Source: Mycteria americana (taxonomy: Eukaryota; Chordata; Aves; Ciconiiformes; Ciconiidae). From it: a DNA stretch of 64,000 nt. The stretch spans positions 632,501 through 696,500 of the forward strand of contig NC_134366.1 of the NCBI RefSeq assembly GCF_035582795.1, in the 5' to 3' direction. This document shows, piece by piece, positions 33,191-43,631 of this stretch (position 1 is the first letter of the stretch; each line of letters begins with the position of its first letter). The notes beneath the pieces were generated by a model that made no database searches, was not told where the DNA came from, and worked only from the letters and a program-made list of their open reading frames with translations. The translations under genes were made by a program, and so were the position numbers.

Positions 33191-36100
33191 TCACCCCTCC
33201 TGCGATGCCGTGGGCCAGCCGCGGGCTCCAGGACAAGCGTGCGGGGCGAGCGTCCCCGCGGGGCGGACGCGTGGCGCTTCGCGACGCCCCGGCCTTCGCC
33301 CCACACCGGCAGCGGCGCCGGCGGCGCTGCCCGTCCCCGGGCAGGATGCTCCACGTGGGTAACAACGAGCCGGAGCAGCAGAAATGCATTTTCCCAACCC
33401 AGGGGTGTTCTTCCCCCGAACGCATCGCTCTGCACGGCGTCGTCTCGGCGTCGGCCACCGGCCGGGCTCGGCCCCCGCGGCTGCGGGTTGCTGGCCGGCG
33501 CCGCGCTGCCCGCGAGCTTCCCCTCAGCTCCGGTACCCTCAGACGAGAAGCGAAGCCCCGTGCGGGTGCCCGCCCCGGGCCCCCCCGCGCCGCCCCGTCC
33601 CCCCGCCGCTTCCTTTGCCGCTGCTGTGTGGAAATGCAGGTACTTTGATGTGTATCATTAAACGAATTAAGCTCGGAAAATCCCGCGTCTCCATCTCGCT
33701 GGGAGCTTCTGGAGCGCGGGGAGCCCCTCCAGGTCCCTGCACCCCCGGGTCAGCCCGTCCCCGGGCCGGGCGCGCGGAGCAGAGCTGGGGGGGCTGCGCC
33801 AGCCCTCCCGCCGGTGCTCTGACCCAGCCGGGATCTCCGGGAGAGCAAATGCAACCACGAGAACGCGTATTTAGCGTAAAGCTCAAGTTATATTCCGTGT
33901 TTGTGGTTCACGATGTGCGGTCAAGCCGGGAACCACGTTGGAGCGAAGGCCCCGGGCGTCGCAGGGCAGCGGGGGGGGACAGTGCCGGAGCCAGACCCCG
34001 GCTCGCCCTCCTCAGCGAGCCCCTCGCCGGCGCCCACCCCAGCCTCTCCTTGCCCGGCTCACCGGCTGTGGCTGCCACGGGGCTCGGCCGGATCCCGCGC
34101 CGGGGATCGGCAGAGCGTGTGCCGCACCTCCGCCGTCCCAAGGGAGGGCTGCAACTGGGACGAGGGGTGGCCAGGAGCAGGGAAACCCCCAACGCAAGCC
34201 GTGCGCGAGCTTGGGGCCCACTCCACGGGCTCAGGCCGGGGCTGCTGGCCAGCGTGGTGAGCCTGGGCTGTGCTGCAAGCCCGGCCCCTGCCGCCGGCCC
34301 CTGCCGCACCCCGCTGCCGGCCCTGAGCACCCAGGAAATCCTCCTCGTGCTTGGCGCTGCCTGGAACACCGCTCGTCACTGGCGTTTCGAGGATAACGTG
34401 CCAGAGGGGGGTCCCAGCGCGGCTTACGTGGCAGGCACGGGGTGTTTGCCACCGGCGTGGGGAGCGTGGCCAAAGCTCTGCTGCCGGCGCGTGGGCTGCA
34501 GCGGGCACGAGGCTTCCTTTGCGGCACGTCCCGGTGCCCTACGGTTGTCTCTGCCCCGCAAACCCAGGCGGCACGGTTGCCGTCCCAGCACGGCCCCAGC
34601 CCGGTGCCTCCCGTCCCTGCCCCGTCCCTCGTTGCTGCCGGGCTCTGCCCTCGCCGGCGGGTAGAACCACCGCAGCAGCACCGGCAGCCAGGGTCGTACG
34701 CGTGTCGGGGGGCAGCCCCACGTCCTGGGGGCCCTGGCGTCCCTGGGATCTCTGGGTCCCTGGGACCGTGTGGCCCTTGATCTCTGGAGCTGCTGGATCC
34801 TCGGGATCCCTTAGTCCCTGGATCCCTTCGTCTCTGAGGTCCCTGGGTCCCCATGTCCCTGTGTCCCGACGTCCCCATGTCCCAGGTCCCGACGTCCTCG
34901 TGTCCCAGGTCCCGACGTCCCTGACGCATGGTGTCCCGACGTCCCGGGTCCCCATGTCCCTGTGTCCCAACCCTGCTGTTCCCCGTGCCGACGCTGAGTG
35001 CTGAGGCTCCGCTCCGGGGGTCTGCAGCCCGTGCTGCCTCCCCGGGCCCGCGGTGCCCCGGCAGACGGGTACCGGGGCTGTCGGGTACCGGGGCTGTCGG
35101 GTACCGGAGTCAAGCAGGTAACGGGGGCGGCTGGAGAGCGGGCCCAGGCAGGCACCGGGGACCAGGGCTGGTGCCAGCGCGTCCTGGTCCCTCCAAGCAT
35201 CCACGTCCCCGCGGCAGGTCCCAGCGAGCCACGGAGGCGGGGGGGGGCCACGGAGAGGCAGGACGGGTGGGTCACGCCTGCCTGGATGGGAACGGGGGAA
35301 GGTCCCCCGGCCGCAGAAGTCACAAACATCTGAGACCCCAGGGAGGTTTCGGGGGAAAACCTCGGCGTCACAGGACGGGACACCTGCCCCGCCGACGTGA
35401 CGACGCCGCCCCAGCTCGGCCGCGCTGGGATCCCGCGCGTGGGCGAGGTCTTGCTTTCTCCTTCCCACCCCCTTCGTTTCCAGTAACAAGGGCTGAAACT
35501 CGGCCTCTTCCCCATTTTTGCGTGGTTCGGTGCTTTTGCTGCACCTGGCCGGGACACCCACATCCTGCCGGGCCAGCGGAGCCGCGGGCGGGGGGCGGGG
35601 GGGGCCCGGGACGCGCGAGACCCCGCGCGCGGAGAGCGGCATCCAGGGACCCCGGAGCACATCTCCTCCCCGGTGGGAAACGGCTCGCTGGGGAGACGTC
35701 AGCCCACGCGGCGGCCGCCCGGCAGAGCCGTGCTGGAGCGGCACAGCCCTGCGCGGCTGCAGAGCCGCCCCGGCCCCGCGGCAGCGCCGCTCACCCCCCA
35801 GGGACGTGCGGCACCCACGGGGAACTCGAGCCGGAGCAGCTCCGGTGGGGCAGCCCCGTGGGAGCACCGTCACGGGCTGCTCTTTCCACCCGGCCTGCTT
35901 TCCGCTGACCCGAACCGCTCCCGAAGCAAAGGTCCCGAAGCGGCGCGTCCCCTGTCCCCTCCCGCCCCTGTGGGCACCAGGGCACGGCACCGAGCATCCC
36001 TCCCTCGGGGCGTCCTCCCGGAGCAGCCCGTCCCTTGGGGTACGGCTCCGAGGACAGCGGGGCTGCTGCGGCGCGTGCTGGGCCGGGGCCGGGGCCGGGG

Positions 36101-37090
36101 CCGGCACCGACGGCGGCGCCGGGAGCACGGCACGGGCACCGACGGCGGCGAGCAGAGGTGCCAGGAGTGAGCCAGGACAGCAGGGCACGCCGGTCCTGCC
36201 CGCCCCGCTGCTTTTGCTTCTAACGGTAACGTCGGACGTGCGGCCGCGGGCCGGAGGTTTGTGGTCGGCGTAGGGTCACGATACGCGAGGGGCAGGCAGG
36301 AAGGGGGGTGGCTGGTGAGCCCCCCCCGCGTCTGCCGCATGCTCCGGCCCTGCCTTTTTAAGGCCCGTCTTCCCGCAGCCCCGGCAGCATTTCGGCAGCC
36401 CCGTGCGGGAGGAGCCGGTGCCACCACGAAGGGTCCGCGTGCCGCCCCAGCTGCGGCGGGAGGACGTCGCCGCAGGCTGCCGCTGCCGTCGCCGCGCACG
36501 GGCGCTTCCCGGCGGCTCCAAGGGGACGCGGGCTCTGCCAGCCCCCAGCCCTCTGCCCGCTCGCCCAGGAAGGAGCCCGAGCCCTGGGCCAAGCCTTGCT
36601 CCCACGGGCAGAGCAAGACCCCATCCGGCCTCGCTCCGTGCGCCGGCGGAGAGGCACGAGGAGACGGGACGAGCTCTGCGGCCGCACCGGGGAACTCCAG
36701 CCTCGGCGCTGGCCCCAGCCAGGCAGCGCAAAGGTACCGGGCTGGAGGGGCAGGGGAGGGAGACGTGCGAGGCTTTATGCTGGCTGGAAGCTTTTTTGCG
36801 GGGAGGACGGGAGTCCAGGCGTGCCCGGGCAGCCAGAAGAGCCGTGCAGGGAGGGAGCTGGTCTCTCCCTGCCGAAATCCTGCCTGCACAAAGCCGGTGC
36901 GGCGCCTGTTTTGCAGGCAGGAAGACGCGGGGGGCGCGGGCTGTGCGAGAGGGGGTGCCTGGAGGATGCTACCGGTGTCCGCGGCCCCTCCAGGCACCGG
37001 GGAGGGTCTCCTGGGGAGCACAGCCCGTGCGGACACCCCAGGGACGCGGCGCAGGCAGCACCGTGGTGCTAACGGGAGACGCGCATCTGC
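33191..37090. other. Intergenic DNA between the seven-finger gene and GIMAP
   Basis: No gene supported. 34720-34980 is a degenerate tandem stretch built on GTCCCTGGGATC and CCCGACGTCCC. 35085-35125 has three copies of a 16-bp unit (TCGGGTACCGGGGCTG). A possible upstream non-coding GIMAP exon could end near 36733 (GCAAAG followed by GTACCG), without further support. Confidence 0.4.
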
Positions 37091-37105
37091 TTTTGTCTGT
37101 GCAGC

Positions 37106-37954
37106 ATGGCCGTGGCCATCCGGCACGCTCCCATCCCCGTGCCGCCCGGGGACGGCAGGGGCTCGGGGATGAGGCTCCTCCTGGTCGGGAAGAGCGGGGC
37201 AGGGAAGAGCACCACCGGGAACACCCTCCTCGGAGAACGCGTGTTCAAGTCCGAGCTCGCGACCAAGCCGGTGACCGTGAGCTGCGCGCGAGCACGAGGG
37301 CGCTGCGATGGTGAGGACATCACGGTCATTGACACGGCCGATATTTTTGATCCAAGAGCTGCCATCAGCGAGGTGTACAAAGAAATTACCCGTTGCGTCA
37401 GGCTGTCCTCCCCGGGCCCCCACGCGCTGCTGCTGGTAGCCAAGCTGGGCCAATTCATCAAGGAGGACAAGGAGGCCGTGCAGAGGCTGCAGGACATTTT
37501 TGGAGTTGACGTTTTGAGGCACACGATCGTCGTCCTCACCCACGCAGAAGACCTGGCAGGGAGGTCGCTGCACGATTACCTGCGGTATTGCAGCAACGGA
37601 GCGCTCCAGGACCTGATCCTGCAGTGCGGGAGCAGGTACTGCGGCTTCAACAACAGAGCAGTCGGTGCGGAACGGGACCAGCAGGTCACCAAGCTGATGG
37701 GGATGGTCTACCGCATGGTGCGGGAGAACGGGGGCAAGTGGTACAGCAACGACATGTACCTGGAGCCCAGTTTAACGGAAGAGAAAGTGGAGTATCACCT
37801 GGGGAGGTACAAAGCAGAGAGGAAAACGAGGGAGTGGTCCAGAGCTACGCCACGCAGGATAATTGTGGGCGGCGGGATAATTCTCTTCGTCCTTGCTCTG
37901 TTTTTCCTGATTGTCCTTATTCTTCCTGATTTCCGTATTTTGCTGTATTTATGA
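37106..37954 (+). CDS. GIMAP-family GTPase (GIMAP1-like), membrane-anchored
   Basis: GTPases of the immunity-associated family act in lymphocyte survival and sit on ER, Golgi or lysosomal membranes. The coding exon begins two bases after an acceptor (TCTGTGCAG) and encodes 282 residues, the normal arrangement for GIMAPs. G1/P-loop is GKSGAGKS at residues 28-35; the G3 position reads DTADIF, like DTPDIF of GIMAP1; the GIMAP conserved box covers APGPHALLLV-type sequence (here SPGPHALLLVAKLGQF); G4 is THAEDL. EDLAGRSLHDYL and GFNNRAVG also fit GIMAP1. A C-terminal hydrophobic anchor spans about residues 257-280. It is the only GIMAP seen here; mammals have a cluster. A CR1 begins directly after the stop codon. 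Confidence 0.93.
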   Translation: MAVAIRHAPIPVPPGDGRGSGMRLLLVGKSGAGKSTTGNTLLGERVFKSELATKPVTVSCARARGRCDGEDITVIDTADIFDPRAAISEVYKEITRCVRLSSPGPHALLLVAKLGQFIKEDKEAVQRLQDIFGVDVLRHTIVVLTHAEDLAGRSLHDYLRYCSNGALQDLILQCGSRYCGFNNRAVGAERDQQVTKLMGMVYRMVRENGGKWYSNDMYLEPSLTEEKVEYHLGRYKAERKTREWSRATPRRIIVGGGIILFVLALFFLIVLILPDFRILLYL

Positions 37955-38375
37955 ATCACGGAGTCACAGGAACGTTGAGGCTGGCAGGGTCCTCTGGCGA
38001 TCGTCTGGTCCAAGCCCTGCTCAAGCAGGGTCCCCCAGAGCTGGTTGCCCAGGACCGTGTCCAGATGGGTTTTGGACACCTCCAGGGATGGAGACTCCAC
38101 CGCCTCTCTGGGCAGCCTGGGCCAGCACTCGGTCACCCTCACAGCGAAAAAGTTTCCCGATGTTTAAATGGAATTTCACGTTTCCGTTTGTGCCCACCCC
38201 CTCTCGTCCCGGCACCGGGCACCACTTGTTCTCCGTCAGGTGAGGACAGGATTCCCCTCAGCCTCCTCCTCTCCAGCTCTCCCAGCCTCTCCCCGCCTGT
38301 CAGATGCTTCCATGCCCCGGTCGTCTTCGCAGCCCTTCGCTCCAGCGTGTCCACGTCCGTCTGGCACACGGAGCG
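37955..38375 (-). mobile_element. CR1 LINE fragment, 3' part (diverged)
   Basis: Minus-strand CR1 3' UTR and distal ORF2: the plus strand reads GGACACCTCCAGGGATGGAG and TCACCCTCACAGCGAAAAAG, typical antisense CR1. It differs more from the others in this window, so it is probably an older subfamily. Its 3' end abuts the GIMAP stop codon. Confidence 0.85.
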
Positions 38376-39755
38376 CTCTGCTCCACGGACACGTGCCGCT
38401 CTCCAGCCCGGGGAGTCCTCGTGTAATTACCGCGCATTTCCAAGGGAGATTATAAACTAAAATACTTCAAACCCACCGTTCCTGGCCTGGCACCGTCCCA
38501 CCGCAGTGCCCCGCGCAGCCCCGCGCACCCCGATTTACCGCTCTCCATGCAGCCGCTGCCGCCGCCGCTCTTGGCGAAGCCACCGAACGCTTGCTTGTCA
38601 CGCGTGATGGAGACACGAGGGCCGGTTGGGGAGAGAAGAGGCGGTGAAAGCCCTTCGCCGCCGGGCCAGGCACGCGAGGGCGGCTGTGGGAGCTGCGCTG
38701 TTCCCAGGCCAAAGCGGTGCCTGCCCCGGCGCACGGTGCTGGGACCCGTCACCCTTCCCCAGCGGCCGGTGTCCATCAGGGAGCTGCAGCTGGGGTCAGC
38801 CGGGCAAGGGACGTTTTGTTTTCCTCCCCAGGTCACTGAGATGAGGGAGGACCCCCGCAGACAGCCTGGGCGCTCCGGCAGGGCCTCTGCATCAATGCCT
38901 GGGGCACTGGGGTCTCTCCCTGCTGGCTCGGGGCTTCCAGCTCTGCCCTGCAGTGCTGGTCCAGGGGCACGGGCACGGGAGACAACAGCCACCTCCTCCC
39001 AGCTCCTCCGGGTTCCCTGGGCAACGCGGTTTCATTACAGCAACCTCGCCAGAGCCACAGATGCCTCGAGGGTCAGCCAAAGGCTCCGCAGAGCCGAGAG
39101 CATCAGCAAAGCACCAGGATACAGGAGGGGGGTCCTTCCGGAGGGATCCGCGGCAGAGCGGGCAAGCGACGGGTCTGTGCGGGGCCGTGGCTGGGGCCAG
39201 CGCCCGCGGCGGCTCTGGGAACAGCGCTGGGGTGCTTGATGCCTGCGCTGGAGACGTCTCCTGAGCCGGGGAAAGTCCAGCCCGGTGGCTCGGCAGGAAA
39301 CCAGCCCAGGGTGCGAGCCCTCTCCCAAAGGTGCCGCGAACAGGCTTTTCCCGTGGATGCAGCGAGCTCGTTATTGCAGATAACGAAGCTCAGCGCAGGC
39401 GAAGGGAAGCACAGATAACCTCAGCTTTTGCCCAAAGGGCAGCTGCCCTTCCTCACCTCCGGCTCACCCTCCCTAAACAGCCCGCAGCCCTCCGAGAGGG
39501 AGGATGCCCTTCCCCTGCCCGTGGCCCAGGACACCCCCAGCGCAGTCCCCGCCGAGTGCCCTGGGCAGCGGGGACCGATCGCCCTCCGCCTGACCCTCCC
39601 GGGGCTCAGCGTCACAGTGAAAACCAGCGGCGTAAGGAACCAGCTACAGCCCTCGCCGCAACGGGGGGACGCCGTCGTAAAACTAACGGACAGCACAAAC
39701 CGTAATTAAAACAAAAACTGGGACATTTCTAAATCCTGCAAGATGCGGGCAGCCC
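38376..39755. other. Intergenic DNA, no gene supported
   Basis: Unique, moderately G+C-rich sequence with no recognised exon or element. Confidence 0.4.
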
Positions 39756-39846
39756 TGAAGTGGCCAGGCAGTTGGACGAGATGATCGTGGTAGGTCCCTT
39801 CCAACACAACTATTCTACTCTACTCTATTCTACTCTGTTTCTATTC
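39756..39846 (+). mobile_element. CR1 3' tail with ATTCTACT-type satellite end
   Basis: GATGATCGTGGTAGGTCCCT is followed by CTATTCTACTCTACTCTATT, the expected CR1 3' end and its short terminal repeat. Only the last 90 bases or so remain. Confidence 0.75.
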
Positions 39847-41154
39847 TAATTTCCCTTCTGCAAAATAAGCAAAGAATTAAAAATGGCTTAAATAATCAGA
39901 AAGTATGTGAAAGACTCGTGACAAGTTTAGAGGAAAATAGCTTTTAAAACTTCATTGGAGTTAAAATAAAGGCATTTCCTTCTAAAAACAGTCAGGCAGG
40001 ACAGAGCACTGCTTTCGCATTCCTTTGACCCAGATACTCGTAGGGTGCAGATAACCATGAGAAGTTAATGTTCCTCTAATGACGCGTGTGTACTACCAGT
40101 ACAGACAAACTTGAAAACCAGGAGGCTGATAAACTACCGCTACAGAAATGCAATCAAAATTTCCATCTCTGTTGAGTTTCAGTTCTCATTTGGAAAGAAA
40201 TATTGGCCAAGCCACTACTCCTTATTCATGAAAATCATAACCCACACCCTAAAAGCAGGTATAACAGTCTTTTGGGTTGGTTTTTTTCCTCCCCCTGGAA
40301 TAACGGTAGCAGAATTTAAAACAATTTACCGAAGGCACCCGGGCACTTGGTCCTGGAGTTTGAATTTTGCAGCTTCTGATGGTTATGGTTTTTCTTCTCC
40401 AGATACAGCGGCTGGAGTTTAACCGTTGCCTGTGAAGTGCATCAGGGCATGTTAGAGAGACCGTGTGTGGGAAGAGATCTCTCTGAATTGCAAATCAGCT
40501 GTGCTGAACAAACAGCCTCGTATCGGCTGTCACTGAGGAGCCGGTCCTGCTCTCCAAAGCAGAAGCTGCACAATAATGACAGAAATGGGCAAGGACGGAA
40601 AAATATCACCTCCTCCCTAGGGGATGCGTTTTAGTTGGGTACTTCTTCTCCCCACTGCTCCATGCCCACAGCCAACACATCAGCTCTGTCTTCCTCCTCC
40701 GCACAAGAGCAGGGCCGCCAGTTTTCCTGGTTCATCAGACCCAAGAGGCTTTTACTAGAACAAGTTTTGGCTTCAAAGTTGCCAGGTTGGGTCTCCACAC
40801 ACCAAAATATAAAGGCTCTTCATGAAGTAGCTGCACCTCCGGTAAGGCTGGGGGCTCAAAAACGCTCTCATTTCTCATGTGAGAACACTGAATCCTGAGG
40901 TCCATCTAGTGGCTGCTCCCTGAAGGCAGAGCTGGTGGCAATCGTGCTATTAGGGGACCCAAGGACGGGGCCGAGTGGGGCGCAGATGGAAAGAAGGGGG
41001 TGCGGCCATTAAACACCATCCCCCGTGGAGCCAGGGCTGGAGCTCGGCACCGCGGGGATGCTCCAGTCTCCCGCCACCGGCGCCCAGTCAGGGTCCTGCT
41101 GTGACGGGGTAAAGAGGAGCTGTGCAGCGGGGGCTACGGCGCAGACAGAGCCGT
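39847..41154. other. A/T-rich island in the G+C-rich window
   Basis: From 39.85 to about 40.9 kb base composition switches to A/T-rich with few CpGs, unlike almost everything else here. No exon, RNA gene or recognisable element was found; ancient decayed repeat sequence is possible. Confidence 0.4.
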
Positions 41155-41715
41155 TGTCGTGGTTTAACCCCAACCAGCAACTCGGCCCCACCCAGCCGCT
41201 CGCTCGCTCCCCCCCGGTGGGATCGGGGAGAGGATCGGAAGGGTAAAAGTGAGAACACGCGTGGGCTGAGATAAAGACAGTTCAATACGGAAAGCAAAAG
41301 CTGCGCACGCAAGCGAAGCAAAACAAGGGATTCCTTCCCCGCTTCCCATGGGCAGGCGGGTGTGCAGCCATCTCCAGGAAAGCAGGGCTCCAGCACGCGT
41401 AACGGTGACTTGGGAAGACAAACGCCATCACTCCGAATGTCCCCCCCCTTCCCTCCTCTTCCCCGGTTTCTATACTGGGCGTGACGCCCTATGGTATGGA
41501 ATAGCCCTCGGGCCAGTTTGGCTGTGCCCCCTCCCAGCTTCTTGTGCGCCCGGCAGAGCCTGGGAAGCTGCAAAGTCCTTGACCGGTGTAAACACCGCTT
41601 AGCAACAGCCAAAACATCAGCGTGTTATCACATTGTTCTCATCCTAAATCCAAACCACAGCACTGTACCAGCTTCTAGGAAGAAAATTAACTCTGTCCCG
41701 GCCGAAACCAGGACA
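41155..41715 (-). mobile_element. Solo LTR of an avian endogenous retrovirus (copy 1)
   Basis: About 560 bases bounded by TGTCGTGGTTTAACC and ACCAGGACA on the plus strand; the retroviral sense is the minus strand (TGTCCTGG ... CCACGACA). U3-type sequence, a degenerate TATA region and a poly(A)-signal region precede the terminal end. No internal retroviral region accompanies it, so it is a solo LTR left by recombination. Flanking GCCGT and GCTGT may be a slightly diverged target-site duplication. It strongly resembles copy 2 at 52.3 kb. ERV class cannot be fixed from the LTR alone; a fossil of moderate age. Confidence 0.8.
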
Positions 41716-41929
41716 GCTGTCGTGAGGCGTAAGCAGAGAACACGGCCCGGTTCCCAGAGCAGAGGGAGCGGGAGGGTGACTGGAGCCTTTCCACTGCCTC
41801 TGTGTAACCAGCGGATGCTGCAAAACCATCCCCGCACGGGAGAGCTCTGCAACCCAGGTAAACTTTACCTGAAAAATAGCCAGAAATCCTGGTGAAGGAG
41901 GAGGAGGAGGCAAAGAGTTCTGTGTTCAT

Positions 41930-42350
41930 GTGGAGAGCGGCTGAGGGACCTGGGGTTGTTCAGCCTGGAGAAAAGGAGGCTGAGGGGAGACCTCATCGCT
42001 CTCTACAACTGCCTGAAAGGAGGGGGTAGAGAGGTGGGGTCGGTCTCTTCTCCCAGGTAACAAGTGACAGGACGAGAGGAAATGGCCTCAAGTTGTGCCA
42101 GGGGAGGTTTAGACTGGATATGAGGAAAAATGTCTTCACCGAAAGGGTTGCCAAGCACTGGCACAGGCTGCCCAGGGCAGTGGTGGAGTCCCCATCCCTG
42201 GGGGTATTTAAAAGCCGTGTGGATGAGGTGCTCAGGGACATGGTGTAGTGGTGGGCTTGGCAGTGCTGGGTTAACGGTTGGACTTGATGGTCTTAAGGGT
42301 CTTTTCCAACCTAAATAATTCTGCAATTCTATGATTCTATGATTACAGGC
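41930..42350 (+). mobile_element. CR1 LINE fragment, 3' part
   Basis: Sense CR1 from GGCTGAGGGACCTGGGGTTG through the 3' UTR to the tail TTCTATGATTCTATGATT. 5'-truncated. It faces away from the next CR1 (42395-43100), about 45 bases further on. Confidence 0.95.
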
Positions 42351-42394
42351 GGGGTGGCCCTGTCAATAGGGTTTTTTTAAGGTGAAAGCATTGC

Positions 42395-43100
42395 TGTGGC
42401 TCAGCAGGCGCTGGCAGTGGGTCAGGGTGAGCCCCTGCACCTCCCTGGCCTTGCCGGGGTGCCGCTGCACGCAGGGGTTGTGCTGGGGAGCCGTGCCCGC
42501 CTTCCTGAGCGCTGGTTGCTTAGCCTCCAGGCTAAGCCACCCCAGCTCCCTCAGCCGCTCCCCATCAGCCTTGTGCTCCAGACCCTTCCCCAGCTCCGTT
42601 GCCCTTCTCTGGACACGCTCCAGCCCCTCCATGTCTCTCTTGTGGTGAGGGGCCCAACACTGAACACAGCATTCGAGGTGCGGCCTCACCAGTGCCGAGC
42701 ACAGGGGCACGGTCACTGCCCTGCTCCTGCTGGCCACACTATTGCTGATACAAGCCAGGATGCCATTGGCTTTCTTGGCCACCTGGGCACACTGCTGGCT
42801 CATGTTCAGGCGGCTGTCGACCAACACCCCCAGGTCCTTTTCCTCCGGGCAGCTCTCCAGCCACTCTTCCCCACGCCTGTAGCGTTGCATGGGGTTGCTG
42901 TGGCCCAAGTGCAGGACCCGGCACTGAGCCTTGTTGAACCTCGTACAATTGGCCCCAGCCCATGGATCCAGCCTGTCCAGGTCCCTCTGCAGAGCCTTCC
43001 TCCCCTCCAGCAGATCAACACTCCCGCCCAGCTTGGTGTGGTCTGCAGCCTGACTGAGGGTATTCACCATAAAGCAATAATTAGCAGCCATGACCACAGA
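42395..43100 (-). mobile_element. CR1 LINE fragment, ORF2 C-terminal region
   Basis: On the minus strand it keeps an open frame of about 240 codons with CR1 reverse-transcriptase C-terminal sequence: [39 protein letters not shown] and [20 protein letters not shown]. The 3' UTR is missing. Copies at 18.5 and 48.7 kb share nearly the same protein, so this subfamily spread fairly recently. With the fragment at 41930-42350 it may be one element broken by inversion during insertion. Confidence 0.93.
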
Positions 43101-43224
43101 ACAGGATTGCTAATTAACGCGTGCTAAATAATTAGCACTCAGGTAAAACCCGGGCGGCGCCGCGGCTGAGGAGGCCGCACCGGAAGTCGCCCCACACCGC
43201 CGCCTCCCCGCGGCCGCCCCGACG

Positions 43225-43631
43225 GACCAATGGCGGCGCCGCTGCCGATCACGTGGTGGGGGGGGCGGTGCTCAAAATGGCGGCGCCGGCATCACCGCGC
43301 TCATCACGTGGAACGCGGCCCGGCCCCGCCCCTTTGGGTAGCGGCGGCGGGTCACGTGCGCGCCGGACACACTTCCGGTCGGCGCTGGCCACTTCCGGGA
43401 GAGGCGGGGCTCCGGCCGGAAGCGCGTGGAGGAGCGACGGCGGGAGAGGATGCCCGCGCGGAAATCGCGCTGCCGCTTCTGGGGCACCACGTCACGCGGC
43501 CTACTTCCGGCACGGAGCCTGCGGCCGCCGTAGCACCGGAAGCGCCGCTCTGAGGCCCCAGGCGGCGGCCCGGCGGGGAGCGGATCCCCCCGGAGGGGAG
43601 CGGGCCCCCGGCAGGGCCTCCCCCGGGCACC
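43225..43631 (+). promoter_or_regulatory. CpG-island promoter of the KRAB gene
   Basis: Packed with known promoter motifs: CCAATGGCGG at 43230, AAAATGGCGGC (YY1-like) at about 43274, three CACGTG E-boxes (about 43250, 43304 and 43354), and at least four ETS cores (CACTTCCGG at about 43371 and 43390, TACTTCCGG near 43502, CCGGAAGCG near 43537). Similar sequence recurs at 50.9-51.3 kb. Confidence 0.65.
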
